59,798 nucleotides of DNA. Origin: Bacteroidia bacterium. Its GTDB lineage: Bacteria > Bacteroidota > Bacteroidia > AKYH767-A > OLB10. The notes beneath the pieces are model-generated. The model did no database searches and was not told the origin of the DNA. It saw only the letters and a program-made list of their open reading frames with translations. Shown here one piece after another: positions 9,534 to 17,024 of the stretch; within the stretch, counting starts at the first letter, position 1, and each line of letters starts with the position of its first letter. The DNA is taken from positions 1 to 59,798 of the forward strand of contig JAEUTI010000090.1 of the NCBI GenBank assembly GCA_016788065.1, in the 5' to 3' direction. The position numbers and the translations under genes were made by a program.

Positions 9534-10054
9534 TGAGTTTGGGTGCTATATTCTTCTATATCATTTCAGCCTTTATTTTGCTGATGGGAATACTTGCCGT
9601 TACTACGCGTAAAATATTCCGTTCAGCAATTTACTTATTGGGTTCACTGATTGGTATTGCCGGGTTGTACTTCTGGCTTGAAGTAGAATTTATTGCAGCC
9701 GTTCAAATTGTTGTTTATGTTGGAGGAATTGTAGTTCTAATTATTTTCTCCATATTCCTCACGCAACAATCCGGAAAAGAAATGCCTCGCACCAATTTAT
9801 CGCGAAATATTTTCTCATTGCTTGCAGTAATAGCGGGATTCCTTCTAAGTTGTTCACTCATCCACCAATATGGCTTTGAAGCTGGTTCACAACCATTCGA
9901 CAACGCCGTAAGCCGCATTGGATTATACATGCTGAATACCGGCAAAGATGGTTTCGCGCTTCCTTTCGAAGCAGTCAGTATTCTATTGCTGGCAGCATTA
10001 ATAGGTTGCATTGTAATTGCTATGAAATCGGTTCCAACAAAATCAACAAAATGA
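9530..10054 (+). CDS. nuoJ: NADH-quinone oxidoreductase subunit J (NuoJ)
   Basis: NuoJ is a small membrane subunit of the proton-pumping arm. The 174-residue protein has five predicted helices, with the family's EVEFIAAVQIVVYVGGIVVL block at about residues 45-64. This is the third helix, whose pi-bulge region is thought to help couple redox chemistry to pumping. It overlaps nuoI and nuoK by 4 bases each (ATGA), a strong sign of coupled translation. Length is normal. Confidence 0.94.
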   Translation: MMSLGAIFFYIISAFILLMGILAVTTRKIFRSAIYLLGSLIGIAGLYFWLEVEFIAAVQIVVYVGGIVVLIIFSIFLTQQSGKEMPRTNLSRNIFSLLAVIAGFLLSCSLIHQYGFEAGSQPFDNAVSRIGLYMLNTGKDGFALPFEAVSILLLAALIGCIVIAMKSVPTKSTK

Positions 10055-10365
10055 CAGAGATTCCTATTTCACATATGCTCTTTGTTAGTACAGCCCTTTT
10101 CTTTATTGGGATGTACGGATTCTTCACCAGAAGGAACATGATTACAATGCTGATGGCAATTGAATTGATGTTGAATAGTGTCAATATTAATTTTGTCATC
10201 TTCAATAAATATCTCTATCCTGAAAAAATGGATGGTATATTCTTTACCATCTTCGTAATTACCATTGCTGCAGCAGAAGCAGCAGTAGCCATTGCCATCA
10301 TCATCAATCTGTACAGGTCGCATCAGTCAATTGATGTGGAAGAAGCTGATAACCTGAAAAACTAA
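10051..10365 (+). CDS. nuoK: NADH-quinone oxidoreductase subunit K (NuoK)
   Basis: NuoK is a three-helix subunit of the proton-pumping arm. I place the start at the ATG at 10051, which overlaps the nuoJ stop and gives the usual length of 104 residues; the frame extends upstream to 10006 but that stretch lies within nuoJ. The two conserved membrane glutamates are present, one in MLMAIELMLNSVNINF and one in AAAEAAVAIAII. The product would sit between NuoJ and NuoN. Downstream, 13 bases separate it from nuoL. Confidence 0.94.
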   Translation: MTEIPISHMLFVSTALFFIGMYGFFTRRNMITMLMAIELMLNSVNINFVIFNKYLYPEKMDGIFFTIFVITIAAAEAAVAIAIIINLYRSHQSIDVEEADNLKN

Positions 10366-10378
10366 TGCAGCCGAAATT

Positions 10379-12304
10379 ATGAATTACGCTAACTACATAT
10401 ATCTGATTCCATTATTGCCATTGCTCAGTTTTCTGTTGCTGGGTTTCTTTGGCAGGAAGTATGTAGGAGCAGCATCCGGTTGGGTTGGGGTACTATCATT
10501 AGGCACATCAGCGCTATTGTCAGTTTATACCGCCTTCCGCTATTTTTTTGTGGATGGTTTGATGGATGGCAAATATCAAACGATAATTCCGGTTAAAATA
10601 GAGTGGCTGCGATTTAGTGAAACATTATCCATTGACATGGGAATTTTGCTGGATCCTGTTTCCGTTATGATGCTGGTTGTCGTGACCTTCGTTTCATTAA
10701 TGGTACACTTATTCAGCATCGGATATATGAAAGGCGAAGAGCGATATGCAACCTACTTCTCCTACCTGTCACTCTTTACTTTCTCGATGCTGGGATTAGT
10801 GCTTTCTACCAATATCTTCCAGATTTATATGTTCTGGGAACTGGTTGGGGTTTCATCGTATCTGCTAATAGGCTATTATTTCACCAAGCCCTCTGCAGTT
10901 AAAGCATCCAAAAAAGCATTTATTGTAACACGTTTCGCCGACTTAGGATTTTTAATCGGCATTCTGATCCTTGGTTTCAGTGGTGGCAGTTTCGATTTCG
11001 CAACTCTCATTGCTACACTCACCAACACCCAATCGCCGGAGTTAACTACCATGATCTCTTCTTCCTTCTTAGGAATCACATTGCTGAGCTGGGCATTGAC
11101 ATTGGTATTTATAGGCGGTGCCGGAAAATCCGCAATGTTCCCATTACACATCTGGTTACCTGATGCTATGGAAGGTCCAACTCCGGTTTCGGCATTGATT
11201 CATGCTGCTACCATGGTTGTTGCCGGAGTATATCTGGTGGCACGTATGTTCCCGGTTTTCGCACTCGATCCTGCTGTGATGCAACTAATCACCATCACCG
11301 GAATTACATCAGCAGTGCTGGCAGCAATTATTGCCTGTACGCAAACCGATATTAAAAGAGTGTTAGCCTACTCTACCATGTCGCAAATTGGTTACATGAT
11401 GTTTGCGATGGGAATTTCAGGTTATGCATTTAATGATACCGGATATACCGGCTCGCTGTTCCACTTGTTTACTCATGCATTTTTCAAATCGTTATTATTC
11501 CTCGGAGCAGGTGCAGTGATACATTATGTTCACAGTAATGAAATGAAAGATATGGGTGGCTTGCGTAAAACCATGCCTATTACCCATATTACTTTTTTAT
11601 TGGCTTGTCTGGCCATTGCCGGAATACCGCCTTTGGCAGGATTTTTCAGTAAGGAAGAAATTTTACTTGCTGCCTGGGAAAGTAATAAAACAGTTTACTT
11701 TATGGCATTAGGCACTTCAGCACTGACTGCCTTTTATATGTTCCGTTTATATTTTTCAATTTTCTGGAGCAAAGAAGCAGCTCACCACGATAATCATCAC
11801 GGTGAAGGAACCTTTACCATGAAACTGCCTTTATTGCTTTTAGCAGGATGCACGATTGGCGCAGGATTAATTCCGTTCTCCAACTTTGTTACATCGAATA
11901 ACATTCCTGAAAAAATGGAATTGCATCTTTTATTTTCGATTGCACCGGTACTATTGGCTGTATTGGCAATTGGAATTGCAGCCATCCTTTATAAAAATGA
12001 AAACGATAAGCCCGATAAAATTGCTTCTTCAATGAATGCATTGTACCGGACAGCACTGAATAAATTTTATATCGATGAAATATATTTATTCATCACCAAA
12101 AAAATAATATTCAACCTGATTGCAAAGCCGGCAGCATGGATTGACAGAAATATTGTTGATGGCCTCATGAATTTACTTGGAAATGCCACAATTATTGTTT
12201 CTGATGAAGCTAAGTCGGTTCAGTCAGGGAAAGTTCAATGGTATGCACTTGCCTTCCTTGGCGGGATATTGATTCTCACAGTAGCATTTATATATCTGTA
12301 CTGA
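10379..12304 (+). CDS. nuoL: NADH-quinone oxidoreductase subunit L (NuoL)
   Basis: NuoL is the distal antiporter-like proton-pumping subunit. At 641 residues it has the usual length, including the C-terminal extension that forms the long lateral helix along the membrane arm. Visible signatures include FWELVGVSSYLLIGYYF with the conserved glutamate, GKSAMFPLHIWLPDAMEGP with the conserved lysine, PVSALIHAATMV, and the later FLGAGAVIH and PLAGFFSKEE. It sits between nuoK (13 bases) and nuoM (17 bases) and nothing appears missing. Confidence 0.96.
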   Translation: MNYANYIYLIPLLPLLSFLLLGFFGRKYVGAASGWVGVLSLGTSALLSVYTAFRYFFVDGLMDGKYQTIIPVKIEWLRFSETLSIDMGILLDPVSVMMLVVVTFVSLMVHLFSIGYMKGEERYATYFSYLSLFTFSMLGLVLSTNIFQIYMFWELVGVSSYLLIGYYFTKPSAVKASKKAFIVTRFADLGFLIGILILGFSGGSFDFATLIATLTNTQSPELTTMISSSFLGITLLSWALTLVFIGGAGKSAMFPLHIWLPDAMEGPTPVSALIHAATMVVAGVYLVARMFPVFALDPAVMQLITITGITSAVLAAIIACTQTDIKRVLAYSTMSQIGYMMFAMGISGYAFNDTGYTGSLFHLFTHAFFKSLLFLGAGAVIHYVHSNEMKDMGGLRKTMPITHITFLLACLAIAGIPPLAGFFSKEEILLAAWESNKTVYFMALGTSALTAFYMFRLYFSIFWSKEAAHHDNHHGEGTFTMKLPLLLLAGCTIGAGLIPFSNFVTSNNIPEKMELHLLFSIAPVLLAVLAIGIAAILYKNENDKPDKIASSMNALYRTALNKFYIDEIYLFITKKIIFNLIAKPAAWIDRNIVDGLMNLLGNATIIVSDEAKSVQSGKVQWYALAFLGGILILTVAFIYLY

Positions 12305-12321
12305 CATTTGAAATACAACAC

Positions 12322-13833
12322 ATGAATCTGAATCTGCTGATATTAATACCTTTTTTAACCGCAATGGCAATATTATTTTGCCGTTCACTTCCTGCTGTGC
12401 GATCCATTGCACTGGCAGGTTCAGCAATTCAGTTAGTGCTCTCTTTGGTGCTATTCTATTTATTCAGTCAGGAAAGAATGATTAATGAAAGTCTGATGCT
12501 GTTTGAGCAGAATATAGTCTGGTTTAAAACGCTGAACATAAATTATCATATTGGTGTAGATGGCATTTCAGTTTCTATGATTCTACTCACCGCATTTGTT
12601 GTCCTTGCCGGTGTTCTGGTTTCGTGGAAAATGCCTAAAGCTACCGGTGGTGATGGTGAAATGGGTCGTGAGTTCTTTTTCTTACTGATGTTTCTCAGCT
12701 TGGGTGCTTACGGCTTCTTTATATCACTTGATTTATTTACGCTCTTCTTTTTCCTTGAAGTAGCTGTTATCCCTAAATTCCTTTTGATTGGTATTTGGGG
12801 CAGCGGTAAAAAAGAATACGCAGCCATGAAACTGGCTCTGATGTTAATGGGTGGATCTGCTCTGGTATTTGTTGGCCTGGCCGGACTCTATCTGAATACA
12901 TATACAGCAACAGGATTGCATACATTTGATATTTTGGAAATCGCAAACATGTCGATTAACCTCGATATGCAATTGCTCTTTTTCCCTTTTGCATTTGTAG
13001 GCTTTGGAATATTCACTGCCATTTTCCCCTTCCACACATGGGTACCCGACGGCCACTCATCGGCACCAACAGCAGCATCGATGTTCCTGGCAGGAATTTC
13101 CATGAAGCTTGGCGGTTATGGATGTTTACGTGCTGCCGTGTTACTGATGCCGGAAGCTGCGCATTATTATTCCGGATGGATTGTAGCTTTATCTGCCATA
13201 GCGATTATTTATGGGGCATTTGCCACCATGATGCAAACAGATTTAAAGTATATCAACGCTTATTCATCTGTAAGTCATTGCGGATTTGTACTGCTGGGTA
13301 TCGGAATGCTTACTCATACAGCCATTATGGGTGCAGTAATGCAAATGGTTTCTCACGGCTTAATGACAGCACTCTTCTTCGCCGCCATTGGTATGATTTA
13401 CGAAAGAACACATACACGGGAAGTCAAGAAGCTCGGAGGATTACTTAAAATTATGCCTTTCATCTCCACGGTATTTGTCATTGCCGGATTATGCTCTCTG
13501 GGACTACCCGGATTCAGCGGATTCGTAGCTGAAATGACTGTATTTGTGGGAGCGTGGGAACAGGTGGATGCCATGTACCGGCTTGCAACCATTCTTGCCT
13601 GTGCATCTATTGTAGTTACCGCAGTTTACATATTGCGAGCAGTGGGCAAAGCGATTATGGGCCCCATTGCCGATCAGCATCATCTGGAATTGACTGATGC
13701 AAGATGGAATGAAAAAATGGCTGCCGGCATACTTATAATAGGTATCGTAGCAATTGGTATCGCACCTTTCTGGTTAACAGAATTGGTAACACCAGGTACG
13801 ACTGCCATTATGAACCAGTTAAATGGATTCTGA
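12322..13833 (+). CDS. nuoM: NADH-quinone oxidoreductase subunit M (NuoM)
   Basis: NuoM is the second antiporter-like proton-pumping subunit. The frame is open from 12238, but that stretch overlaps nuoL; the ATG at 12322, 17 bases after the nuoL stop, gives a 503-residue protein that begins directly with a membrane helix (MNLNLLILIPFLTAMAILF). Key blocks are FFFLEVAVIPKFLLIGIWG with the conserved glutamate, FPFHTWVPDGHSSAPTAASM, and FAAIGMIYERTHTRE, followed by the PGFSGFVAEM loop. It is of normal length. The spacer to nuoN is 37 bases, the longest within the operon. Confidence 0.95.
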   Translation: MNLNLLILIPFLTAMAILFCRSLPAVRSIALAGSAIQLVLSLVLFYLFSQERMINESLMLFEQNIVWFKTLNINYHIGVDGISVSMILLTAFVVLAGVLVSWKMPKATGGDGEMGREFFFLLMFLSLGAYGFFISLDLFTLFFFLEVAVIPKFLLIGIWGSGKKEYAAMKLALMLMGGSALVFVGLAGLYLNTYTATGLHTFDILEIANMSINLDMQLLFFPFAFVGFGIFTAIFPFHTWVPDGHSSAPTAASMFLAGISMKLGGYGCLRAAVLLMPEAAHYYSGWIVALSAIAIIYGAFATMMQTDLKYINAYSSVSHCGFVLLGIGMLTHTAIMGAVMQMVSHGLMTALFFAAIGMIYERTHTREVKKLGGLLKIMPFISTVFVIAGLCSLGLPGFSGFVAEMTVFVGAWEQVDAMYRLATILACASIVVTAVYILRAVGKAIMGPIADQHHLELTDARWNEKMAAGILIIGIVAIGIAPFWLTELVTPGTTAIMNQLNGF

Positions 13834-13870
13834 CAGAAATAATATAAAAGCAGCAAAGCATTAAAACAGA

Positions 13871-15313
13871 ATGACTGACCAATTGATTGATTTTTTTCTG
13901 CTAATGAAAAGTGAACTGCTTTTGCTTGCGGTTATTTTCATTATGCTGTTTATGAATATCACAGCCAAAGAAAATGCTGATGGCACTCCGGTAGATAACA
14001 ATCATTCAATTCTTGTAACAGCAAATATTTTGTTGTTGCTAAATTTCCTGGCCGGTTTCTTCATGAACACTTCAGGTAACCTGTTTGGTGATTCTTTCAC
14101 ATCAACCGAACTGACTGCCTTTCAGAAAAACATTTTGAATCTAGGCACCCTGTTAGTTTCCCTTCAGAGTTATACCTGGCTAAAAACGCACAAGCATGTC
14201 ATGGAGTTTTACATGCTTTTGTTAGCCACCTTGCTGGGAATGTTCCTGATGATTTCCTCCCAGCACATGCTTTTGTTTTACCTCGGTCTTGAACTGTCAA
14301 CAATTCCTCTTGCTGCCTTGGTAAACTTTGATCTGGAAAAGAAAAAATCTGCTGAAGCAGCCATGAAAATGATCATGATGTCGGCATTTTCTTCGGCATT
14401 ATTATTATTTGGCATTTCACTTTTTTATGGAACCATGGGAACACTTCACTTCCAGGAAATACCCGCAGCATTAAACGGCAGTGACTTACAGCTGTATTGC
14501 CTTATTCTGCTGATTGCAGCATTTGGCTTCAAAATTTCAGCGGTTCCATTTCATTTCTGGACAGCAGATGTCTATGAAGGTGCTCCGGTTCCGGTTACAT
14601 CTTACCTATCGGTTATATCAAAAGGCTCTATACTGTTTGTGATGACAACAGTATTGTATAACGTATTCGCCGGAATGGGTGTTGAATGGTATTTAATTAT
14701 TTGCGTGTTGGCCGTTGCTACCATGATCACCGGTAATATTTTCGCTGTTCGCCAACAAAATCTGAAACGTCTGCTGGCATTTTCATCTATTGCACAGGTA
14801 GGTTTTATTTTGGTTGGGATGTCGGGACAAAATACAGAAGGAGCCGTTTCCGTAACTTATTTTATCATCATTTACATCTTCTCCAATCTAGCCGCCTTAG
14901 GTGTTATTTCGGTGGTTAGTGCTTTAACAGGAAAAGAAAAAATATCTGATTATAAAGGGTTTTATAAAACCAATCCAATGCTCAGCTGGATTCTGGCCAT
15001 TGCACTTTTTTCATTGGCTGGAATTCCTCCTACATCCGGTTTCTTTGGTAAATTCTTCCTGTTACTTGCAGGTGCCGGAAATGGCAATTACACACTCGTT
15101 ATAATAGCGGCTTTAAATATGATAGTTTCCCTTTATTATTATCTGAAAATCGTAAAAGCCGTATTTATGGATGCTAATGAGGAACCGATTCCAACTATAA
15201 ATTTAGCCTTCTTTCCTAAAGCTGGATTGCTGATTTGTTTAATTGGAATTATTGTGACAGGACTTGCCAGCGGATCATACAATTACATTCAGGAATTATT
15301 TGCATCATTATAA
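13871..15313 (+). CDS. nuoN: NADH-quinone oxidoreductase subunit N (NuoN)
   Basis: NuoN is the third antiporter-like proton-pumping subunit, next to NuoK. The 480-residue membrane protein has the conserved glutamate region YLGLELSTIPLAALV, the lysine-bearing GFKISAVPFHFWTADVYEG, and the later LKRLLAFSSIAQVGFILVG and GIPPTSGFFGKFFLL. It is the last recognised complex I gene. Only one base separates its stop from the ATG of the next, unrecognised gene, so the two are very likely co-transcribed. Confidence 0.95.
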   Translation: MTDQLIDFFLLMKSELLLLAVIFIMLFMNITAKENADGTPVDNNHSILVTANILLLLNFLAGFFMNTSGNLFGDSFTSTELTAFQKNILNLGTLLVSLQSYTWLKTHKHVMEFYMLLLATLLGMFLMISSQHMLLFYLGLELSTIPLAALVNFDLEKKKSAEAAMKMIMMSAFSSALLLFGISLFYGTMGTLHFQEIPAALNGSDLQLYCLILLIAAFGFKISAVPFHFWTADVYEGAPVPVTSYLSVISKGSILFVMTTVLYNVFAGMGVEWYLIICVLAVATMITGNIFAVRQQNLKRLLAFSSIAQVGFILVGMSGQNTEGAVSVTYFIIIYIFSNLAALGVISVVSALTGKEKISDYKGFYKTNPMLSWILAIALFSLAGIPPTSGFFGKFFLLLAGAGNGNYTLVIIAALNMIVSLYYYLKIVKAVFMDANEEPIPTINLAFFPKAGLLICLIGIIVTGLASGSYNYIQELFASL

Positions 15314-15314
15314 A

Positions 15315-15695
15315 ATGGCTATCAACAAGAATCATTTATTTGAAGAACTGAATGGGATCAAATGTGCCATTGTAGAAGCCGGTACATCCATGGAAAGAGT
15401 TGAGTTCCTTAAGCCTCTTTTAGAAGGAAATGGATACACGGTAGTCATAGCTGAAAGTGCACCTCCAAAAGTTGCGCCTCCGGTTGTTAAGGAAGGTGAA
15501 GAGCCGCCGCCGCCACCACCACCGGCACCTGTGAAATATACTATTGGTGTGACAGATGTAACATTCAATCCTACCAATGCTATTTTTGGCCGCCTTTTAC
15601 GAACACGGTCGGGACATGTGGTAACTTTAGCTTATTGGTACCAGCGAGATTCGCAATCAAAGGATGAAGTGCCTTATTTCAATCAACCGAGATAA
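15315..15695 (+). CDS. Unrecognised proline-rich protein at the end of the nuo operon
   Basis: I do not recognise this 126-residue protein. The ATG at 15315 comes one base after the nuoN stop; the frame is open further upstream, but only inside nuoN. The N-terminal 50 residues look like a compact alpha/beta segment (GIKCAIVEAGTSMERVEFL, then NGYTVVIAES). A flexible proline-rich linker (residues about 57-77, with a run of seven prolines) leads to a second small segment (YTIGVTDVTFNPTNAIFGRL, then GHVVTLAYWYQ). There is no signal peptide or membrane helix, so it should be cytoplasmic. The polyproline run would need translation factor EF-P. Its position suggests an accessory, assembly or stress factor for complex I, but that is inference from context alone. 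Confidence 0.75.
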   Translation: MAINKNHLFEELNGIKCAIVEAGTSMERVEFLKPLLEGNGYTVVIAESAPPKVAPPVVKEGEEPPPPPPPAPVKYTIGVTDVTFNPTNAIFGRLLRTRSGHVVTLAYWYQRDSQSKDEVPYFNQPR

Positions 15696-15702
15696 AATTT
15701 CA

Positions 15703-16779
15703 CTACGGTTTTAAAATTGGCAACATTGATTTTGCCATTTCGATTCCAACCTTTTTTGCACCTGAAGGTGTAGTGTGTACATAGTCGTAAAAATCAGAAT
15801 CTGCCCATATTGTTTTCGGAGTGAATTCAATAAAAGGATAATGGCCTTCCTCACAAACCTGTTTAATCATTTCATTCATAATAGAGAGCATGTAGAAATA
15901 ATCAACACCATTTAATTTTACATCACCATAATTTTCTGTTTCAGTAGTCCCTTCAATTGTTCCATTGTCAAGTATCCGGTATTTACGACATGGTTGTGAA
16001 ATAAAAACCGGAACAGCCCCCATTTTTTGTGCAAGCAAAGCTAATTTTTCAATTCTTGCCTTGTAACCGGTTAACCTTTCGCCTAAAATACTCCGGTATC
16101 GGGATGAATCTAGGAGGGGTTTAGTTGTATAAGTAAGTTTACTGAAATCTATTTTAGAATGACTTACCCTCACCACCCGACTGTTAAGTGCTCCTTTAAT
16201 TTTGCGAACGGTGTTGTAAATAACGCTCTTGTTTTTTATTTCAGATTTGAACCCGGTATTTTCAATGTCTGTTATCTCGGCCCACTTTTCCGCATCAATA
16301 TAAAAATCATTGATACCAATGTAAAACATCACATACTTCGGTTTCAATTCTGGGATGAGCGGAAACCAGATTTCGAAATTTTTCAAATGACCAAAAGTCG
16401 ATTGCCCATCTATTCCTGCATTAGCAATGGTGAGTTGCAAGCCTGACTTTGATAGTTCTGCATGCATTGCATCCTGCCAGGTTAAACCATCACTCAAATA
16501 TCGCTGATCTGTTGTACTACCTCCTACAGTCAAAATCTCTGCAAACCCGGGTTCCGACTTCCCCGACATCCTTAAACCATATTTATCTCGGGTATAAGTG
16601 ACATTCCCACCCTCAGGATAAATTTTACTTACATCGAAATGATATGTTTTGGAATAAACGATATTATAATTTTCAAGAACATTTCTTTCAATTAACCAGC
16701 CTCCAAAAAATAGTTCCACTACAGTGAGCAGTACTGTCAGGATTAACACATTAATGCCAACAACTTTAGCGATCTTCAT
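15703..16779 (-). CDS. Membrane-anchored SGNH/GDSL-type hydrolase
   Basis: The 358-residue protein has one N-terminal membrane helix (IAKVVGINVLILTVLLTVVELFF), which is either an uncleaved anchor or a signal. The rest shows the SGNH hydrolase blocks in order: block I in TVGGSTTDQRY with the nucleophile serine, a glycine in NAGIDGQST, block III in FYIGINDFY with the asparagine, and block V in DYVHTTPSGAKKVG with the catalytic aspartate and histidine. Such enzymes hydrolyse or transfer ester groups, often acyl groups on polysaccharides or lipids, on the outer side of the membrane. The substrate cannot be read from the sequence. It is convergent with the nuo operon, with 7 bases between the two stops, and no clear terminator is visible there. 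Confidence 0.85.
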   Translation of the reverse strand: MKIAKVVGINVLILTVLLTVVELFFGGWLIERNVLENYNIVYSKTYHFDVSKIYPEGGNVTYTRDKYGLRMSGKSEPGFAEILTVGGSTTDQRYLSDGLTWQDAMHAELSKSGLQLTIANAGIDGQSTFGHLKNFEIWFPLIPELKPKYVMFYIGINDFYIDAEKWAEITDIENTGFKSEIKNKSVIYNTVRKIKGALNSRVVRVSHSKIDFSKLTYTTKPLLDSSRYRSILGERLTGYKARIEKLALLAQKMGAVPVFISQPCRKYRILDNGTIEGTTETENYGDVKLNGVDYFYMLSIMNEMIKQVCEEGHYPFIEFTPKTIWADSDFYDYVHTTPSGAKKVGIEMAKSMLPILKP

Positions 16780-16824
16780 AAATCCGGGTTGTTAAAAGCT
16801 TGAAATTAATATCAAAATTCCTTT

Positions 16825-16832
16825 CAAATATA
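16825..16832 (-). promoter_or_regulatory. -7 element for the SGNH hydrolase gene (TATATTTG)
   Basis: On the minus strand, TATATTTG exactly matches the TAnnTTTG consensus. It lies about 45 bases upstream of the hydrolase ATG at 16779. Confidence 0.45.
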
Positions 16833-17024
16833 AATGATTAATTTGAAATACCTTTCTCAAAGCAAATATCCGTTGGAAGCAATATCTAATTGCAAATGAA
16901 TGGTTTATAATTCGAATAATTAAAAACCAAAGGTAAATTACAACTTATTGAAAATGAGCTACAAAAGTGCTTCACAGGTACCCACATCTCTAATTGAAAA
17001 TGCCTAATTTTACATCCTACTTTT

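Noticed and set aside
12238-12321. Longer N-terminus for nuoM from 12238
   Set aside because: The extra 28 codons overlap the nuoL end and do not resemble NuoM, which begins with a membrane helix at the ATG at 12322.
16159-16446. 95-codon plus-strand frame opposite the SGNH hydrolase
   Set aside because: It is antisense to a gene with clear catalytic motifs and has no independent support.
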